Source: Streptomyces lateritius
GTDB lineage: Bacteria; Actinomycetota; Actinomycetes; Streptomycetales; Streptomycetaceae
Reading direction: 5' to 3'
DNA length: 64,000 nt
Assembly (NCBI RefSeq): GCF_014649715.1
Contig: NZ_BMTO01000023.1
Location: 1-64,000, forward strand
The notes beneath the pieces are model-generated. The model saw only the letters and a program-made list of their open reading frames with translations, was not told the origin of the DNA and made no database searches. The position numbers were made by a program, and so were the translations under genes. Every line of letters starts with the position of its first letter. Position 1 is the stretch's first letter. Of this stretch, positions 36,224 through 44,762 are shown one piece after another.

Positions 36224-37989
36224 TCCCGCAGAAGCTGGACGAAGGGAACGACACCTACGGGCTCCTGCACTATCTGTACGGGCCGGGCCGGCGGGACGAG
36301 CACACGAACCCGCACATGGTCGCCGCGTGGGACCCGTACATCGACGACCCGGCTCGCTCGCCCGACATGACGATCTCGGACCTCGCACTACTCCTGGACG
36401 CTCCGGTCTTCGCAATGCGGGGGAAAAAGCCGAAGCTGCACGTCTACCACGTAGCCGTACGTAATGACGCCGACGACCGCATCCTCAGCGATGAGGAGTG
36501 GGCCGAGATCGCGCGCGAGATGATGCACGCCTCCGGGATCGCTGAGCACGGTGACGACGAGGCATGCCGGTGGGTGGCAGTCCGGCACGCCGACGACCAC
36601 ATCCACCTCGTGGCGACGAAAGCCCGCGAGGACGGACGGCAGCCGAACCTGCGCCAGGACATCATCAAAATGCAGACCGCCGCTCGGGTCTTTGAAGAGA
36701 AGCTCGGGCTGCGGCGCCTCAAGAGCGGGGACAAGACCGCGTCCCGCTGGCGGAAGGCCGGCGAGGTGGAGAAGGCCGAGCGCCGCGGCCTGAGCGAAGC
36801 ACCACGCGTGACCCTCCAGCGGACGGTGCGCGAGGCGGCGGCCGCGGCAACGAATGACGCCGACTTCTTCACCCGGCTCTCGGCCTCAGGGGTGCGCGTG
36901 AAACAGCGCATCGCGCCGGACGGCAACCTCACGGGCTACTCGGTGGCGATGCCAGGTGACCGGAACCCGGAGCAGACACCCATCTGGTTTTCCGGAGCCC
37001 GACTCGCCCCGGACCTGTCCTTGCCCCGCGTACGCGAAAGATGGAGCACGCCCGTCCCGGCGCAGCGCGCTGCGCCGGCGGAGATGTGGCGGATCGCCGA
37101 GGACAAGGTCCGGGAGGCGGCCGGTCAGCTCGGGGCCGAAGGGCTGCACCAGGGGGCGGGCGACGTGGCCGCACTTGGCGACCTGATCGTAGTCGCCGCC
37201 ATCGTTTCGCCGCGCCTGGTACGCGAGCAGATCAGGCATGCGGCGGAGGAGTTCGAGCGTGCCGCGCGAGCTCCCGGCGACCGCGCACTGGAGGGTCATG
37301 CCCGGAGGTTGTACCGCGAGTCGGCGCAAGTTCTCTCGCAGTCGGTGGCCGCGGTCGGCCGTAACGACGCGGCTGCCGCTCTTGGCTTCCTGTTGGCCTT
37401 GGTGCAGGCCGTGGAGGCGGCCCGGCGGTGGCATGAGGCGCAGGAGCACCGGGTCCAGGCTCAGTCGTCCGGGCGTGCTGGTCGGTTGCTGCGGGAGGCG
37501 GTCGAGGTCACCGCCGGCGCGAGTGCGGCACGCGAGTGCCGGCCCCGTCACAAGCGCACAGCTACGCGGCCGGGACCGGGGCAGCGCACGGTGGCCGCGC
37601 CCGGCGAGCGGTCCATGGCGGGCGTGGTCCAGCAGGCCGTTCCCGACCACGCGCGCGCGATCCTGGCGGACCCGGCTTGGCCCACTCTGAGAAGGAGCCT
37701 CATTGAGGTCGAGTGGGCGGGCGAAGATCCGGCCGAAGTGCTGGCCACGGTCGCGGCCCGCAGGCAGTTGTCTTCAGCGGAGTCGATCGCCGAAGTGCTT
37801 ACATGGCGGCTGGACGGATGGCGCAAGCAGCGTGGGTTGACTGCGGACGCCTCCGCCACGAGCCCGTCGTCGACAACCGGGGGCGGCACGGGGAGAAGCG
37901 CTGCATCGACCAAGAAGGTGGCGGCGCCTGCGCCGAATCGCAGGCCGCCGGGCGACGAGCAGCGCAAGGGTCCGAGGCGGGCCCGCTAA
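36220..37989 (+). CDS. Relaxase (MOB_P-type mobilisation nuclease)
   Basis: GTG 36220 in a GTGA overlap with mobC. 589 residues. Motif I region: DTYGLLHYLYGPGRRDEHTN (Tyr at 13, 18 and 20). Motif III: VRHADDHIHL with H123, H127 and H129 as metal ligands. LRQDIIKMQTAARVFEEKLG follows. The N-terminal 280 residues are the nuclease; the rest is helical with a W-P segment (ILADPAWPTL, W487-P488) shared with the next protein. It would nick oriT and pilot the strand. The tail is Lys/Arg-rich. Confidence 0.85.
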   Translation: MIPQKLDEGNDTYGLLHYLYGPGRRDEHTNPHMVAAWDPYIDDPARSPDMTISDLALLLDAPVFAMRGKKPKLHVYHVAVRNDADDRILSDEEWAEIAREMMHASGIAEHGDDEACRWVAVRHADDHIHLVATKAREDGRQPNLRQDIIKMQTAARVFEEKLGLRRLKSGDKTASRWRKAGEVEKAERRGLSEAPRVTLQRTVREAAAAATNDADFFTRLSASGVRVKQRIAPDGNLTGYSVAMPGDRNPEQTPIWFSGARLAPDLSLPRVRERWSTPVPAQRAAPAEMWRIAEDKVREAAGQLGAEGLHQGAGDVAALGDLIVVAAIVSPRLVREQIRHAAEEFERAARAPGDRALEGHARRLYRESAQVLSQSVAAVGRNDAAAALGFLLALVQAVEAARRWHEAQEHRVQAQSSGRAGRLLREAVEVTAGASAARECRPRHKRTATRPGPGQRTVAAPGERSMAGVVQQAVPDHARAILADPAWPTLRRSLIEVEWAGEDPAEVLATVAARRQLSSAESIAEVLTWRLDGWRKQRGLTADASATSPSSTTGGGTGRSAASTKKVAAPAPNRRPPGDEQRKGPRRAR

Positions 37990-38007
37990 CGAGGGGAGAA
38001 CCATCAG

Positions 38008-39150
38008 ATGACGACGCCAGAGTCACAGGGGGAGCCGTTCGCTGAGGCGGCGGGCGAGGCGGTACAGACCGCTGTCATGTCGGTGCGTCTGGTTATGGCC
38101 ATCGCGGATGCCGTACGGCGGCACCAGCAGAAGCAGAGGAAGGGAGCCGAGGAGGAGCTGCCGCCCGCCGACAAGGCGACCGTCGACGCGAAGGAGGAGT
38201 TGAAGGACCTCCTGCCCGCAGACATTTCCGCCGCCTTGCTTACGGGTGCGGACTGGCCGCAGCTGGCACAGCAGCTGATGGCGCTCAAGAACGCGGGTGT
38301 CGACTTGGAGCACTTGCTGCCGCGCGTCGGCGAGATCGGGGTGACCGTACGGGACGCGGTCGCCGCGAACGAAGCGCGGGTGGCTCGCGAGGGCACCGGG
38401 CAGTGGGCGAAGATGCTCCGCGAGACGCTGCCAGCGGGGTCTGCGCGGGAGGCGATCCTGTCCTCGCCGACATGGCCCGATATCGCGGCGACGATGGCGC
38501 AGCTGCAGGAGCGCGCCGTCGACGTGCAGCAGATCCTTGCTTCGGCGCACGACGAAGGCCTCGGTGTGGACCAGGCGATTGCGAAGGTCCTCGGGGCGGG
38601 GGAGGCGCCGTCCACGAGTCGGGACGCCTTGCTGTCGTACGGACCGATGACGAAAGACCTGGACATCCCGACCAACATCGACCTGGCCGACCGGGAACTG
38701 GCATTTTTGCAGCTTTCGATTGGCGCGCAGGAGAACGAGCGTTTCGTTCGGATGGTGAAGGCTGCGATGCCGGGCCGGGAGCGCGAGGCCGACCTGATGG
38801 TCGCTCATAAGCAGTGGCCTTTGCTGGTCGCGCGGATGGCCGAGATGGAGCGGCAGGAGAAGCTGGTGGAAAAGCATCTCGCCGGGTTGATGAAGGACAC
38901 CTCATGGGAGCAGGGCAAGGGGACGGTCGGCTCGCGGCTGGTTCAGGCAACGAGCAACGTCCTGCGGCATGCGCCGGGCGAGGCCCCTCCGCTGGATCGG
39001 CCGAAGGTCAGCGCGGCGGCGGCTCGCTCGCAGTCGTCGACGCTGGGCCCTACTAAGGCACAGGCGTCCAAGGGCGCGGCGCCCGCTCAGGCCGGGGTGG
39101 CTGCGCACCGGGAGACCGGGCCCGTAGCGAAGCAGGACAAGGCTCGGTAG
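38008..39150 (+). CDS. Helical mobilisation-accessory protein with W-P repeats
   Basis: ATG 38008 after GAGGGGAGAA, 18 nt past the relaxase stop. 380 residues, soluble and helical. Three segments share the pattern hydrophobic-x3-W-P-x-(L/I)-x3-(L/M): TGADWPQLAQQL (W83), SSPTWPDIAATM (W156) and AHKQWPLLVARM (W270). The relaxase C-terminus carries the same motif. The tail (from about 330) is Ala/Ser/Lys-rich and likely disordered. No named family; probably works with the relaxase or coupling protein. Confidence 0.65.
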   Translation: MTTPESQGEPFAEAAGEAVQTAVMSVRLVMAIADAVRRHQQKQRKGAEEELPPADKATVDAKEELKDLLPADISAALLTGADWPQLAQQLMALKNAGVDLEHLLPRVGEIGVTVRDAVAANEARVAREGTGQWAKMLRETLPAGSAREAILSSPTWPDIAATMAQLQERAVDVQQILASAHDEGLGVDQAIAKVLGAGEAPSTSRDALLSYGPMTKDLDIPTNIDLADRELAFLQLSIGAQENERFVRMVKAAMPGREREADLMVAHKQWPLLVARMAEMERQEKLVEKHLAGLMKDTSWEQGKGTVGSRLVQATSNVLRHAPGEAPPLDRPKVSAAAARSQSSTLGPTKAQASKGAAPAQAGVAAHRETGPVAKQDKAR

Positions 39151-39329
39151 CCGGCCCAGGGCTCGCCAGTCCGAAGGCGTTTCACTGGCCCGGGCCGTGC
39201 TCCGTTGCTCCAGCGGCCCTGCCTCGTGCATACTCCGCTGGCCCCCACGCATGGCTCCTCCCCGACATGCCGACCCGGTACCGGTGGAACGCGCCGCTCA
39301 AAGATCCATTCCACTGAACAGGACCAGGC

Positions 39330-40355
39330 GTGACCTCCGCCGACATAGGTACAGCCCTCCTCATCGCAGGCACGCTCCTCTGCCTCGGCATGTTCCCTCT
39401 GCGCCCGCAAAGCAGGTTGCTCCCCGGGCCCGACCCGGCCCTGTGGCGAGCGATCGTGCTGGCGGGCCTAGGCCTCTGGCGCCCCGCCGCGCGACTGATG
39501 GCGCAGACCGGGCAGGACTGGGACCGCCGGGCCTTGTACGCCGAGAAGCTGGCGCGCGCCGGCGGCTGGTTGTGGCCGCTGTGGGTACGAGCCTGGGAGC
39601 GGGCGCATCCCGGTGACCCGGACGCGGCGCTCATCCGGGCCCAGGCGCAGGTGAGCCTCGCGTGGCGGCTTCGTCGCGGCAACTACGCGAATCAGACAGC
39701 GTCGTGGCGGTTCCGGCTGTTCCACCGTGCCTTGTCCAAGGCGCGCCAGAATCTCTCCGACGCAGCTCGGCTCAACCCGGACGACCCGTGTACATACTCC
39801 GCGGAGATCTGGCCGGCGCTCGGGCTCGGTTACAGCGAAGACATGATGCGCGAGCTCTGGGAAGAGATTGCCAAGCGGGCACCGCACCACTTCCAGGCCC
39901 ACTACAACGCGCTGCAGTACTGGAGCGAAAAGTGGCGGGGCTCGCACGAGAAGGCACGGGTATTCGCGGGGCAGGCCGCCGACGGAGCCCCCGCGGGCAC
40001 GCTGATGGCCACGCTGCCCCTGTTCGCCTGGTACGAAATGTACGAGGCCCGTGGCAACAGGCACGACTTCCGCTCACCGGAAGTCCGAGCCATGGTCGAC
40101 ACCGCGCTGGCGGACATGGAAGCAGCAGCCGGGCACCCCGCTCTGCCCTACGTTCAGCACTTGGTCGCCTATTGCCTGACCAAGCAGGGACGCCACCGCG
40201 AGGCACTGCGGCACTTCCGCGCGGTGGACGGCTGGGTCGGGTCAGTACCCTGGCGCTACAAGGGCTACCAGCGTCTCGCCTACCGCGGCGTCCGTACCGC
40301 TGCTGTCCGCGGCGCCGTCATCGACGCCGTTCGGCGCCGGCTGCGGCGCGGCTGA
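39330..40355 (+). CDS. Membrane-anchored TPR-like hypothetical protein
   Basis: GTG 39330 after AGGACCAGG. 341 residues. One N-terminal membrane helix (IGTALLIAGTLLCLGMFPL), then helical pairs of TPR-like character: RALSKARQNLSDAARLNPDD, WEEIAKRAPHHFQAHYNALQ and CLTKQGRHREALRHFRAV. Probably a protein-interaction scaffold facing the cytosol. Not clearly linked to its neighbours; a transposase fragment follows. Confidence 0.6.
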   Translation: MTSADIGTALLIAGTLLCLGMFPLRPQSRLLPGPDPALWRAIVLAGLGLWRPAARLMAQTGQDWDRRALYAEKLARAGGWLWPLWVRAWERAHPGDPDAALIRAQAQVSLAWRLRRGNYANQTASWRFRLFHRALSKARQNLSDAARLNPDDPCTYSAEIWPALGLGYSEDMMRELWEEIAKRAPHHFQAHYNALQYWSEKWRGSHEKARVFAGQAADGAPAGTLMATLPLFAWYEMYEARGNRHDFRSPEVRAMVDTALADMEAAAGHPALPYVQHLVAYCLTKQGRHREALRHFRAVDGWVGSVPWRYKGYQRLAYRGVRTAAVRGAVIDAVRRRLRRG

Positions 40356-40581
40356 CATCGCACCGTCCCGGGCAGAGCAGCTGGCGCAGAACGATGCCGA
40401 CCAGGCGGCCGCCGCGCTGCGCCGCTGGGCCGGTCAGACGGGGCAGCTGCCCGCTAGTGTCATGCGCGGCTGGCCCCCAGAGCGTGCCGACGGCGAACAA
40501 CGTTCCCTCCTTACTGATCGTTTCAGAATGAGTTGAGCTGCGGGTCTTGTGCTTGACGATCTTGGTCGGCAGGGTGTCCGG

Positions 40582-40940
40582 GTGCGTGCTGATCTTGTTC
40601 CGGACGCCCTGTGGGAGCGGGTGGCCCCGCTACTGCCCCCCGCTCCCGAGCGGCGAAGCCGCTACCCCGGGCGGATGCGTGTCTCCGACCGAGTGGCCCT
40701 CGCCGGCGTCATGTACGTCCTGCGGATGGGTGTCGCGTGGCGCGACGTCCCGCGGAGGCCGTGGGCTGCTCAGGGGTGACGGCCTGGCGCCGGCTGCGGG
40801 ACTGGACCGAGGCCAGCGTGTGGCCACGCCTACACGCCGCTCTGCTGACCGAGCTTCGCCGCACTGGCCTGTTGGGCCTCGACGACTGCTCCGTGGACGG
40901 ATCGCACGTTCGGGCACTCAAAGACACCTCAGGGTCCTAA
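40582..40940 (+). pseudogene. IS5-family (IS427-type) transposase, N-terminal half with frameshift
   Basis: From GTG 40582 the reading VRADLVPDALWERVAPLLPP continues RVALAGVMYVLRMGVAWRDV in one frame, then shifts near 40760 to GCSGVTAWRRLRDWTEASVW and LLGLDDCSVDGSHVRALK, holding the first catalytic Asp. Homology ends near 40925. In many IS5 elements two frames are joined by programmed frameshifting, so the shift may be natural; the loss of the C-terminal half is not. Confidence 0.75.
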
Positions 40941-41009
40941 CGCGTCAAGCTGCGGCCCTCAACCCGCTGTGTAGCCTGTCGATCTGTTCGAACGGGAAAA
41001 GGGTGGGAC

Positions 41010-41561
41010 GTGGAGACGCTGGTGGAGGGGGCCGTCGCGGAGGCGCTGCGTGAGGGGCCCGGCGAAGCGGTGCGTTTGTATGTCGCCGCCTGTGCCGAAC
41101 GGATGGCACCGCTGTTCATGGGCCTGCGGTCGGGCGCCGCGGGGCGGGAAGCCGACCTGGACCTCTACGCGGAGTCGGTTCGCGATCTTTGGTATGCCGA
41201 CCGGCCACTCGCCGACCCTGCCGAGCGACTGCGCCGGCTGGAGCGGTTTCCGGAGCTCCAGCCGGACGAAGAGGGGATCACCGGTGTCGCCGACACCTAC
41301 GCGTTCTTCGCTGCCCTCTGCCTGCGGTATGCCCTGCTGGCCCACGGCTCGGGAAACGCTGACGACGCGGTGTCCTGCGGCCATGTGGTGCTCACCGCGA
41401 TGGGGATGCTGGACCAGAATCTGTCGGGTGCCAGCCTTCTTGCCGACGAGCAACGGCTCCAGTCCCTCTCGCTGAGCGGTGACGCCGCAGGTCTGTGGGA
41501 CGCGAGCGTCACGGCAGGGCGGGAGAGGTTCCGTGCCGTGGTGGGTCGTCTGCCCCGCTAG
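41010..41561 (+). CDS. Helical hypothetical protein
   Basis: GTG 41010 with AAGGGTGG upstream. 183 residues, all-helical: METLVEGAVAEALREGPGEA, EADLDLYAESVRDLWYADRP, YAFFAALCLRYALLAHGSGN and VVLTAMGMLDQNLSGA. No family recognised. Stands alone between an IS remnant and the type IV secretion module; possibly cargo. Confidence 0.55.
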   Translation: METLVEGAVAEALREGPGEAVRLYVAACAERMAPLFMGLRSGAAGREADLDLYAESVRDLWYADRPLADPAERLRRLERFPELQPDEEGITGVADTYAFFAALCLRYALLAHGSGNADDAVSCGHVVLTAMGMLDQNLSGASLLADEQRLQSLSLSGDAAGLWDASVTAGRERFRAVVGRLPR

Positions 41562-41770
41562 TGCCGCACCAGGCAGCGTTCGCCCTCGCGACCGGGCCAT
41601 GAGGGCTTGGCCACGGCCACCCTTCGGCCGGAGTTGTCAGTGGCCGATGCGATGCTGGCGCCGACAACGCCGCTCACAGTGATCAACCGGGGGGTCCGAT
41701 GAGTGAGCAGTCAGGGTCCGCCCTGCTTTCGCCCGGCTTCGGCGCCGCTTGGTGCGCCACCGACCTCGGT

Positions 41771-42850
41771 TCAGGGGCGGGTGGCGCCGTAGTAGTCGGA
41801 CTCGGGCATGGCGGAGGTGAGGGGGGCGATTTCTACATTGCGGCCAGTGCGGGGTGCGTGCAGGACGTTGCCGTCGCCGGCGTAGAGGGCGACGTGGTAG
41901 ATGGCGCCTGAGCCGCCGTGCGACCAGAACAGCAGGTCTCCTGGCTTGAGGGCGTCGCGGGAGACGGGCCTGTTGGAAGTGGCGCCGTATTGTGCGGCGG
42001 CGACGCGTGGCAGTTTCGTGTTGGGCCAGTACGCGTACTGCACGAGGCTGCTGCAGTCGAAGCCGACGGTCGAGGAGGCGGAGCATTTACCGCCGAGGTA
42101 ACCATTGGTGTCATCGCAGAACCCGGTCGAGGGTCCGCCGGGTCCGCCGCCGCCCCAGGTATAGGGGGTGCCGAGGCGGTTGGCCGCTTTGCGTAGGGCG
42201 TCGGGTCCGGCTCCGGAGCCGGAGACCTCCAGGAGGCCCGGGCCCTGGAAGCGGGGGATGAGGGCGAGGATGACCCTGACGTAGTGGTACGTCTGGCCTT
42301 CCGCTTGGCCCTTCTCGCGGGCGAACCAGATCGGGGGGACGCCCTTGAATTGTTCGACTCGTCCCCATCCTGCGTTATACCCAGCCAGGGCGAGAGCCCG
42401 GACGTCGCCGCTGTAGCCGGAGTTCTTGGCCTTCGCTAGCAGGGAGCACATCAGGCGGCCCTGCGCGATGACGGCGTCGCCGATGTCCCAGGGCGAGGCC
42501 TGGCCGTTGCCGTCGGAGTCGCGTCCCCATGTGGCCCAGGTGCCCGGCATGAACTGGGCCGGTCCCTGGGCGCCGGCGGAGGAGGTGGCCGTGTCGCGAC
42601 TGGTCTCGAACTTCGACTCCTGCCAGATCTGAGCGGCCAGCATGGCCGGACTCATCGCTGGCTGATCGCATTCTGCGGCTGCCTTGAGGATCCAGGGCCG
42701 GAACTCGCCCGGAACACCCTGGAGCCCGCCGCCTCCGTCGGTCGCCTCGGTCGCCTCTGCGTCGCCCTCGATGAGCAGCATCGCGATCAGGCTCACGGCC
42801 GTGAGTACGGCGATGGTGATGATCGCGACGGCAGCTCCCAGTGCCTTCAC
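41771..42850 (-). CDS. Lytic transglycosylase plus NlpC/P60 cell-wall hydrolase of the secretion module
   Basis: GTG 42850 preferred (hydrophobic reading starts VKALGAAVAIITIAVLTAVS, with GGGGGG upstream); ATG 42904 is an alternative. 359 residues: membrane anchor 3-27; lytic transglycosylase domain about 48-205 with E78 (IWQESKFETS), GPAQFMPGTWATWGRD and ALAGYNAGWGRV; NlpC/P60 domain about 215-359 with C266 (FDCSSLVQYAYW) and H319 (IYHVALYAGDG). It opens peptidoglycan for the transfer channel. Divergent from the secretion operon. Confidence 0.88.
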   Translation of the reverse strand: MKALGAAVAIITIAVLTAVSLIAMLLIEGDAEATEATDGGGGLQGVPGEFRPWILKAAAECDQPAMSPAMLAAQIWQESKFETSRDTATSSAGAQGPAQFMPGTWATWGRDSDGNGQASPWDIGDAVIAQGRLMCSLLAKAKNSGYSGDVRALALAGYNAGWGRVEQFKGVPPIWFAREKGQAEGQTYHYVRVILALIPRFQGPGLLEVSGSGAGPDALRKAANRLGTPYTWGGGGPGGPSTGFCDDTNGYLGGKCSASSTVGFDCSSLVQYAYWPNTKLPRVAAAQYGATSNRPVSRDALKPGDLLFWSHGGSGAIYHVALYAGDGNVLHAPRTGRNVEIAPLTSAMPESDYYGATRP

Positions 42851-43148
42851 GTGTTGCCCCCCGTGTGTGCGTCCTTCTTTGCTGTCGCGTCTGTGCTGCC
42901 GCAACCCGACGAACTAATGCCGTACTGCTTGTGCTCTCGCCTCCAATGAGCCGTTGTCAGGGCGCCTCCGCCCGTCAGGCGGCCGCCCGTGTGCTGGCAT
43001 GCGTCCGCCCCTGAAATCCAGAGTTTCCCGGGCCTGCCGATATCGGCGGGACGGCGGCGGTCGCGGTCTGACCTTCGGTACTGCGGAAACATGGGCCAGC
43101 TCTGACAGTGATGCACGCTAGCCTCAGTAGTCCCACGAGCCCAAGATC
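42851..43148. promoter_or_regulatory. Divergent promoter region of the secretion module
   Basis: About 300 nt between the leftward hydrolase and the rightward operon. No gene is seen. It must hold both promoters; specific boxes were not identified. Confidence 0.4.
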
Positions 43149-43661
43149 GTGGCCGAAACAGAGTTGCATAGGGGGAGTTGCGACGTGATCACCCATTCGG
43201 TGACTACAACCTCACCGGGGAGCAACGGGGTTGGGCTCCGGTACGCGCTGATTCCTGTCCATGGCTTCGGAATTGCAGTGGCGACCGTTGCCCGCATGCT
43301 CGATGGCGACGCCGGCGGCACGCGGGCCCGGGTGCTGGCCACGGGGGAGCCCATCCCCTACGGGGCACAGCCCGTACTCCTGGCGGAGACGACCGTGTAC
43401 GGCGCGACGTGCGTGGAGGAGCTGCTGTTGCGCTGGGGCCCGCTACCGAGGCCATGGCTGGTGCTGATCGCCGACGCCCCGGCCCGGCCGGTGGCGGACG
43501 CGCGATACGTCGTGCGGGCCTTGGAGGGGCGGCTGGCCGGGGTGGCGAGGGTGCCGTACCTGCCGGTCCTGCGCGCGGTTAAAGATCCAGAGCAGGCCCT
43601 GGAGCACAAGGACGTCCATGCCGTGGCCGAGAAGCTGCGGCGCACGATGGAAGGAAAATGA
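43149..43661 (+). CDS. First gene of the type IV secretion operon, unknown function
   Basis: GTG 43149 after TAGGGGGAG-type sequence is absent, so the start is uncertain; GTG 43185 after GGGGGAG is an alternative. About 158-170 residues. LRYALIPVHGFGIAVATVAR resembles a short alpha/beta fold, then PWLVLIADAPARPVADARYV, LPVLRAV and a C-terminal helix. It may be a degenerate P-loop-like protein common at the head of such operons, but no family is certain. ATGA overlap with the next gene. Confidence 0.6.
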   Translation: MAETELHRGSCDVITHSVTTTSPGSNGVGLRYALIPVHGFGIAVATVARMLDGDAGGTRARVLATGEPIPYGAQPVLLAETTVYGATCVEELLLRWGPLPRPWLVLIADAPARPVADARYVVRALEGRLAGVARVPYLPVLRAVKDPEQALEHKDVHAVAEKLRRTMEGK

Positions 43662-43954
43662 CCATGAACAAGTCCACCACCCTGGTCACGCTGGCGGAGG
43701 ACCTGATCCCAGGTGCCAAGCCGACCAAGATTCCAGGCCTGGCCCCCGCTGTCTCCGAAATCTTCGGCTACGGCCTGTGGCTGCTGATCCTGGCGGGAGT
43801 CGGGGGAGCGGGCTTCGGCGTCTACAAGCTGGCGGTCGCTGACAAGAGCCGCAACGGCGGGGGCAGTGAGCCGTTCAAATGGATGGGCGGCGGCATCGCG
43901 GCCATTCTCCTGGCCGGGTCCCTGATCACCATCCTCAACGGCATCGCGGGCTAG
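43658..43954 (+). CDS. Small two-helix membrane protein, pilin (VirB2)-like position
   Basis: ATG 43658 overlaps the preceding stop (a second ATG is at 43664). 98 residues. Two membrane helices: FGYGLWLLILAGVGGAGFGV (about 35-57) and GGGIAAILLAGSLITILNGI (about 76-97) with a basic loop KSRNGGG. Size and topology fit a VirB2-like or channel subunit; sequence alone does not prove it. Confidence 0.65.
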   Translation: MTMNKSTTLVTLAEDLIPGAKPTKIPGLAPAVSEIFGYGLWLLILAGVGGAGFGVYKLAVADKSRNGGGSEPFKWMGGGIAAILLAGSLITILNGIAG

Positions 43955-43964
43955 GGCGGCTGAC

Positions 43965-44762
43965 ATGTCACGCACGAGGGGGACCTGGAACACCAAGGGC
44001 GCGTGGGCCGCGGGCGTAACGGCTGCGGCCGTAGCGATGCTGACGGGCTACGCCCTGTTCAGCGGGGACGACGGCGGTGCAGAGACGCCGGCGAAGGGCG
44101 GGCCGAGCGCGAGCGCGCCCAGTTCGGCCAGTCCAGCGCCGTCGTACTCGGTGCCGGACGACTGGACGGAGCCGGAGCGGTGGGCGGCGCTTCCGCGGGG
44201 GAAGCGCACCGATGACCGTGGCAGCGAGGTCGGTTTCCCGCACACCGCCGAGGGCGCTGCGGCGATGCTGGCGGCCGCCAACTCCACCACCATGGAAAAC
44301 GGTAGGACCACAGTCGACGAGCAGCTGCGTATCTACTACTCGTACATCGGCAAGGTCGACCATTCCACGGAGAACGCGGAGAAGGTCGAGCTGGCCGCGA
44401 TGCAGGCGGACAAAAGCTTGGCCAAGGCTATGGGTGTGACACCGGGCCATCCGCTGCCCGCCGGTGCGTATCAGCGCAATCACGTGGTCGGCTACAAGAT
44501 CCTGCGAAAGACGCCCGATGAGGTCACCATGTGGGTGCTGTCGCGCGTGACCCAGAAGGCCGGGGAGCTGGAGAAGGAGAAGGGCTCCTACACCCGCACG
44601 GTGATGGGCGTGCAGTGGCGGGAGGGCGACTGGAAGATCACCAGTGCCGCTACCCAGCGCGCTTTGCAGGACGCCCAGAGCCAGACGAAGCCGGAGATGG
44701 TGGCACCGGGAGACGCGGAGTTCAACCGGTCTGGGTGGACGGCCATCAGGGAGGCATCGTGA
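43965..44762 (+). CDS. VirB8/TcpC-like secretion channel protein
   Basis: ATG 43965. 265 residues: one membrane helix about 12-32 (AWAAGVTAAAVAMLTGYALF), a Ser/Pro/Ala linker, then a soluble alpha+beta domain (AAAMLAAANSTTMENGRTTV; VVGYKILRKTPDEVTMWVLS; VMGVQWREGDWKI) with the NTF2-like layout of VirB8 relatives. Outer-face scaffold of the channel. GTGA overlap with the next gene. Confidence 0.7.
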   Translation: MSRTRGTWNTKGAWAAGVTAAAVAMLTGYALFSGDDGGAETPAKGGPSASAPSSASPAPSYSVPDDWTEPERWAALPRGKRTDDRGSEVGFPHTAEGAAAMLAAANSTTMENGRTTVDEQLRIYYSYIGKVDHSTENAEKVELAAMQADKSLAKAMGVTPGHPLPAGAYQRNHVVGYKILRKTPDEVTMWVLSRVTQKAGELEKEKGSYTRTVMGVQWREGDWKITSAATQRALQDAQSQTKPEMVAPGDAEFNRSGWTAIREAS

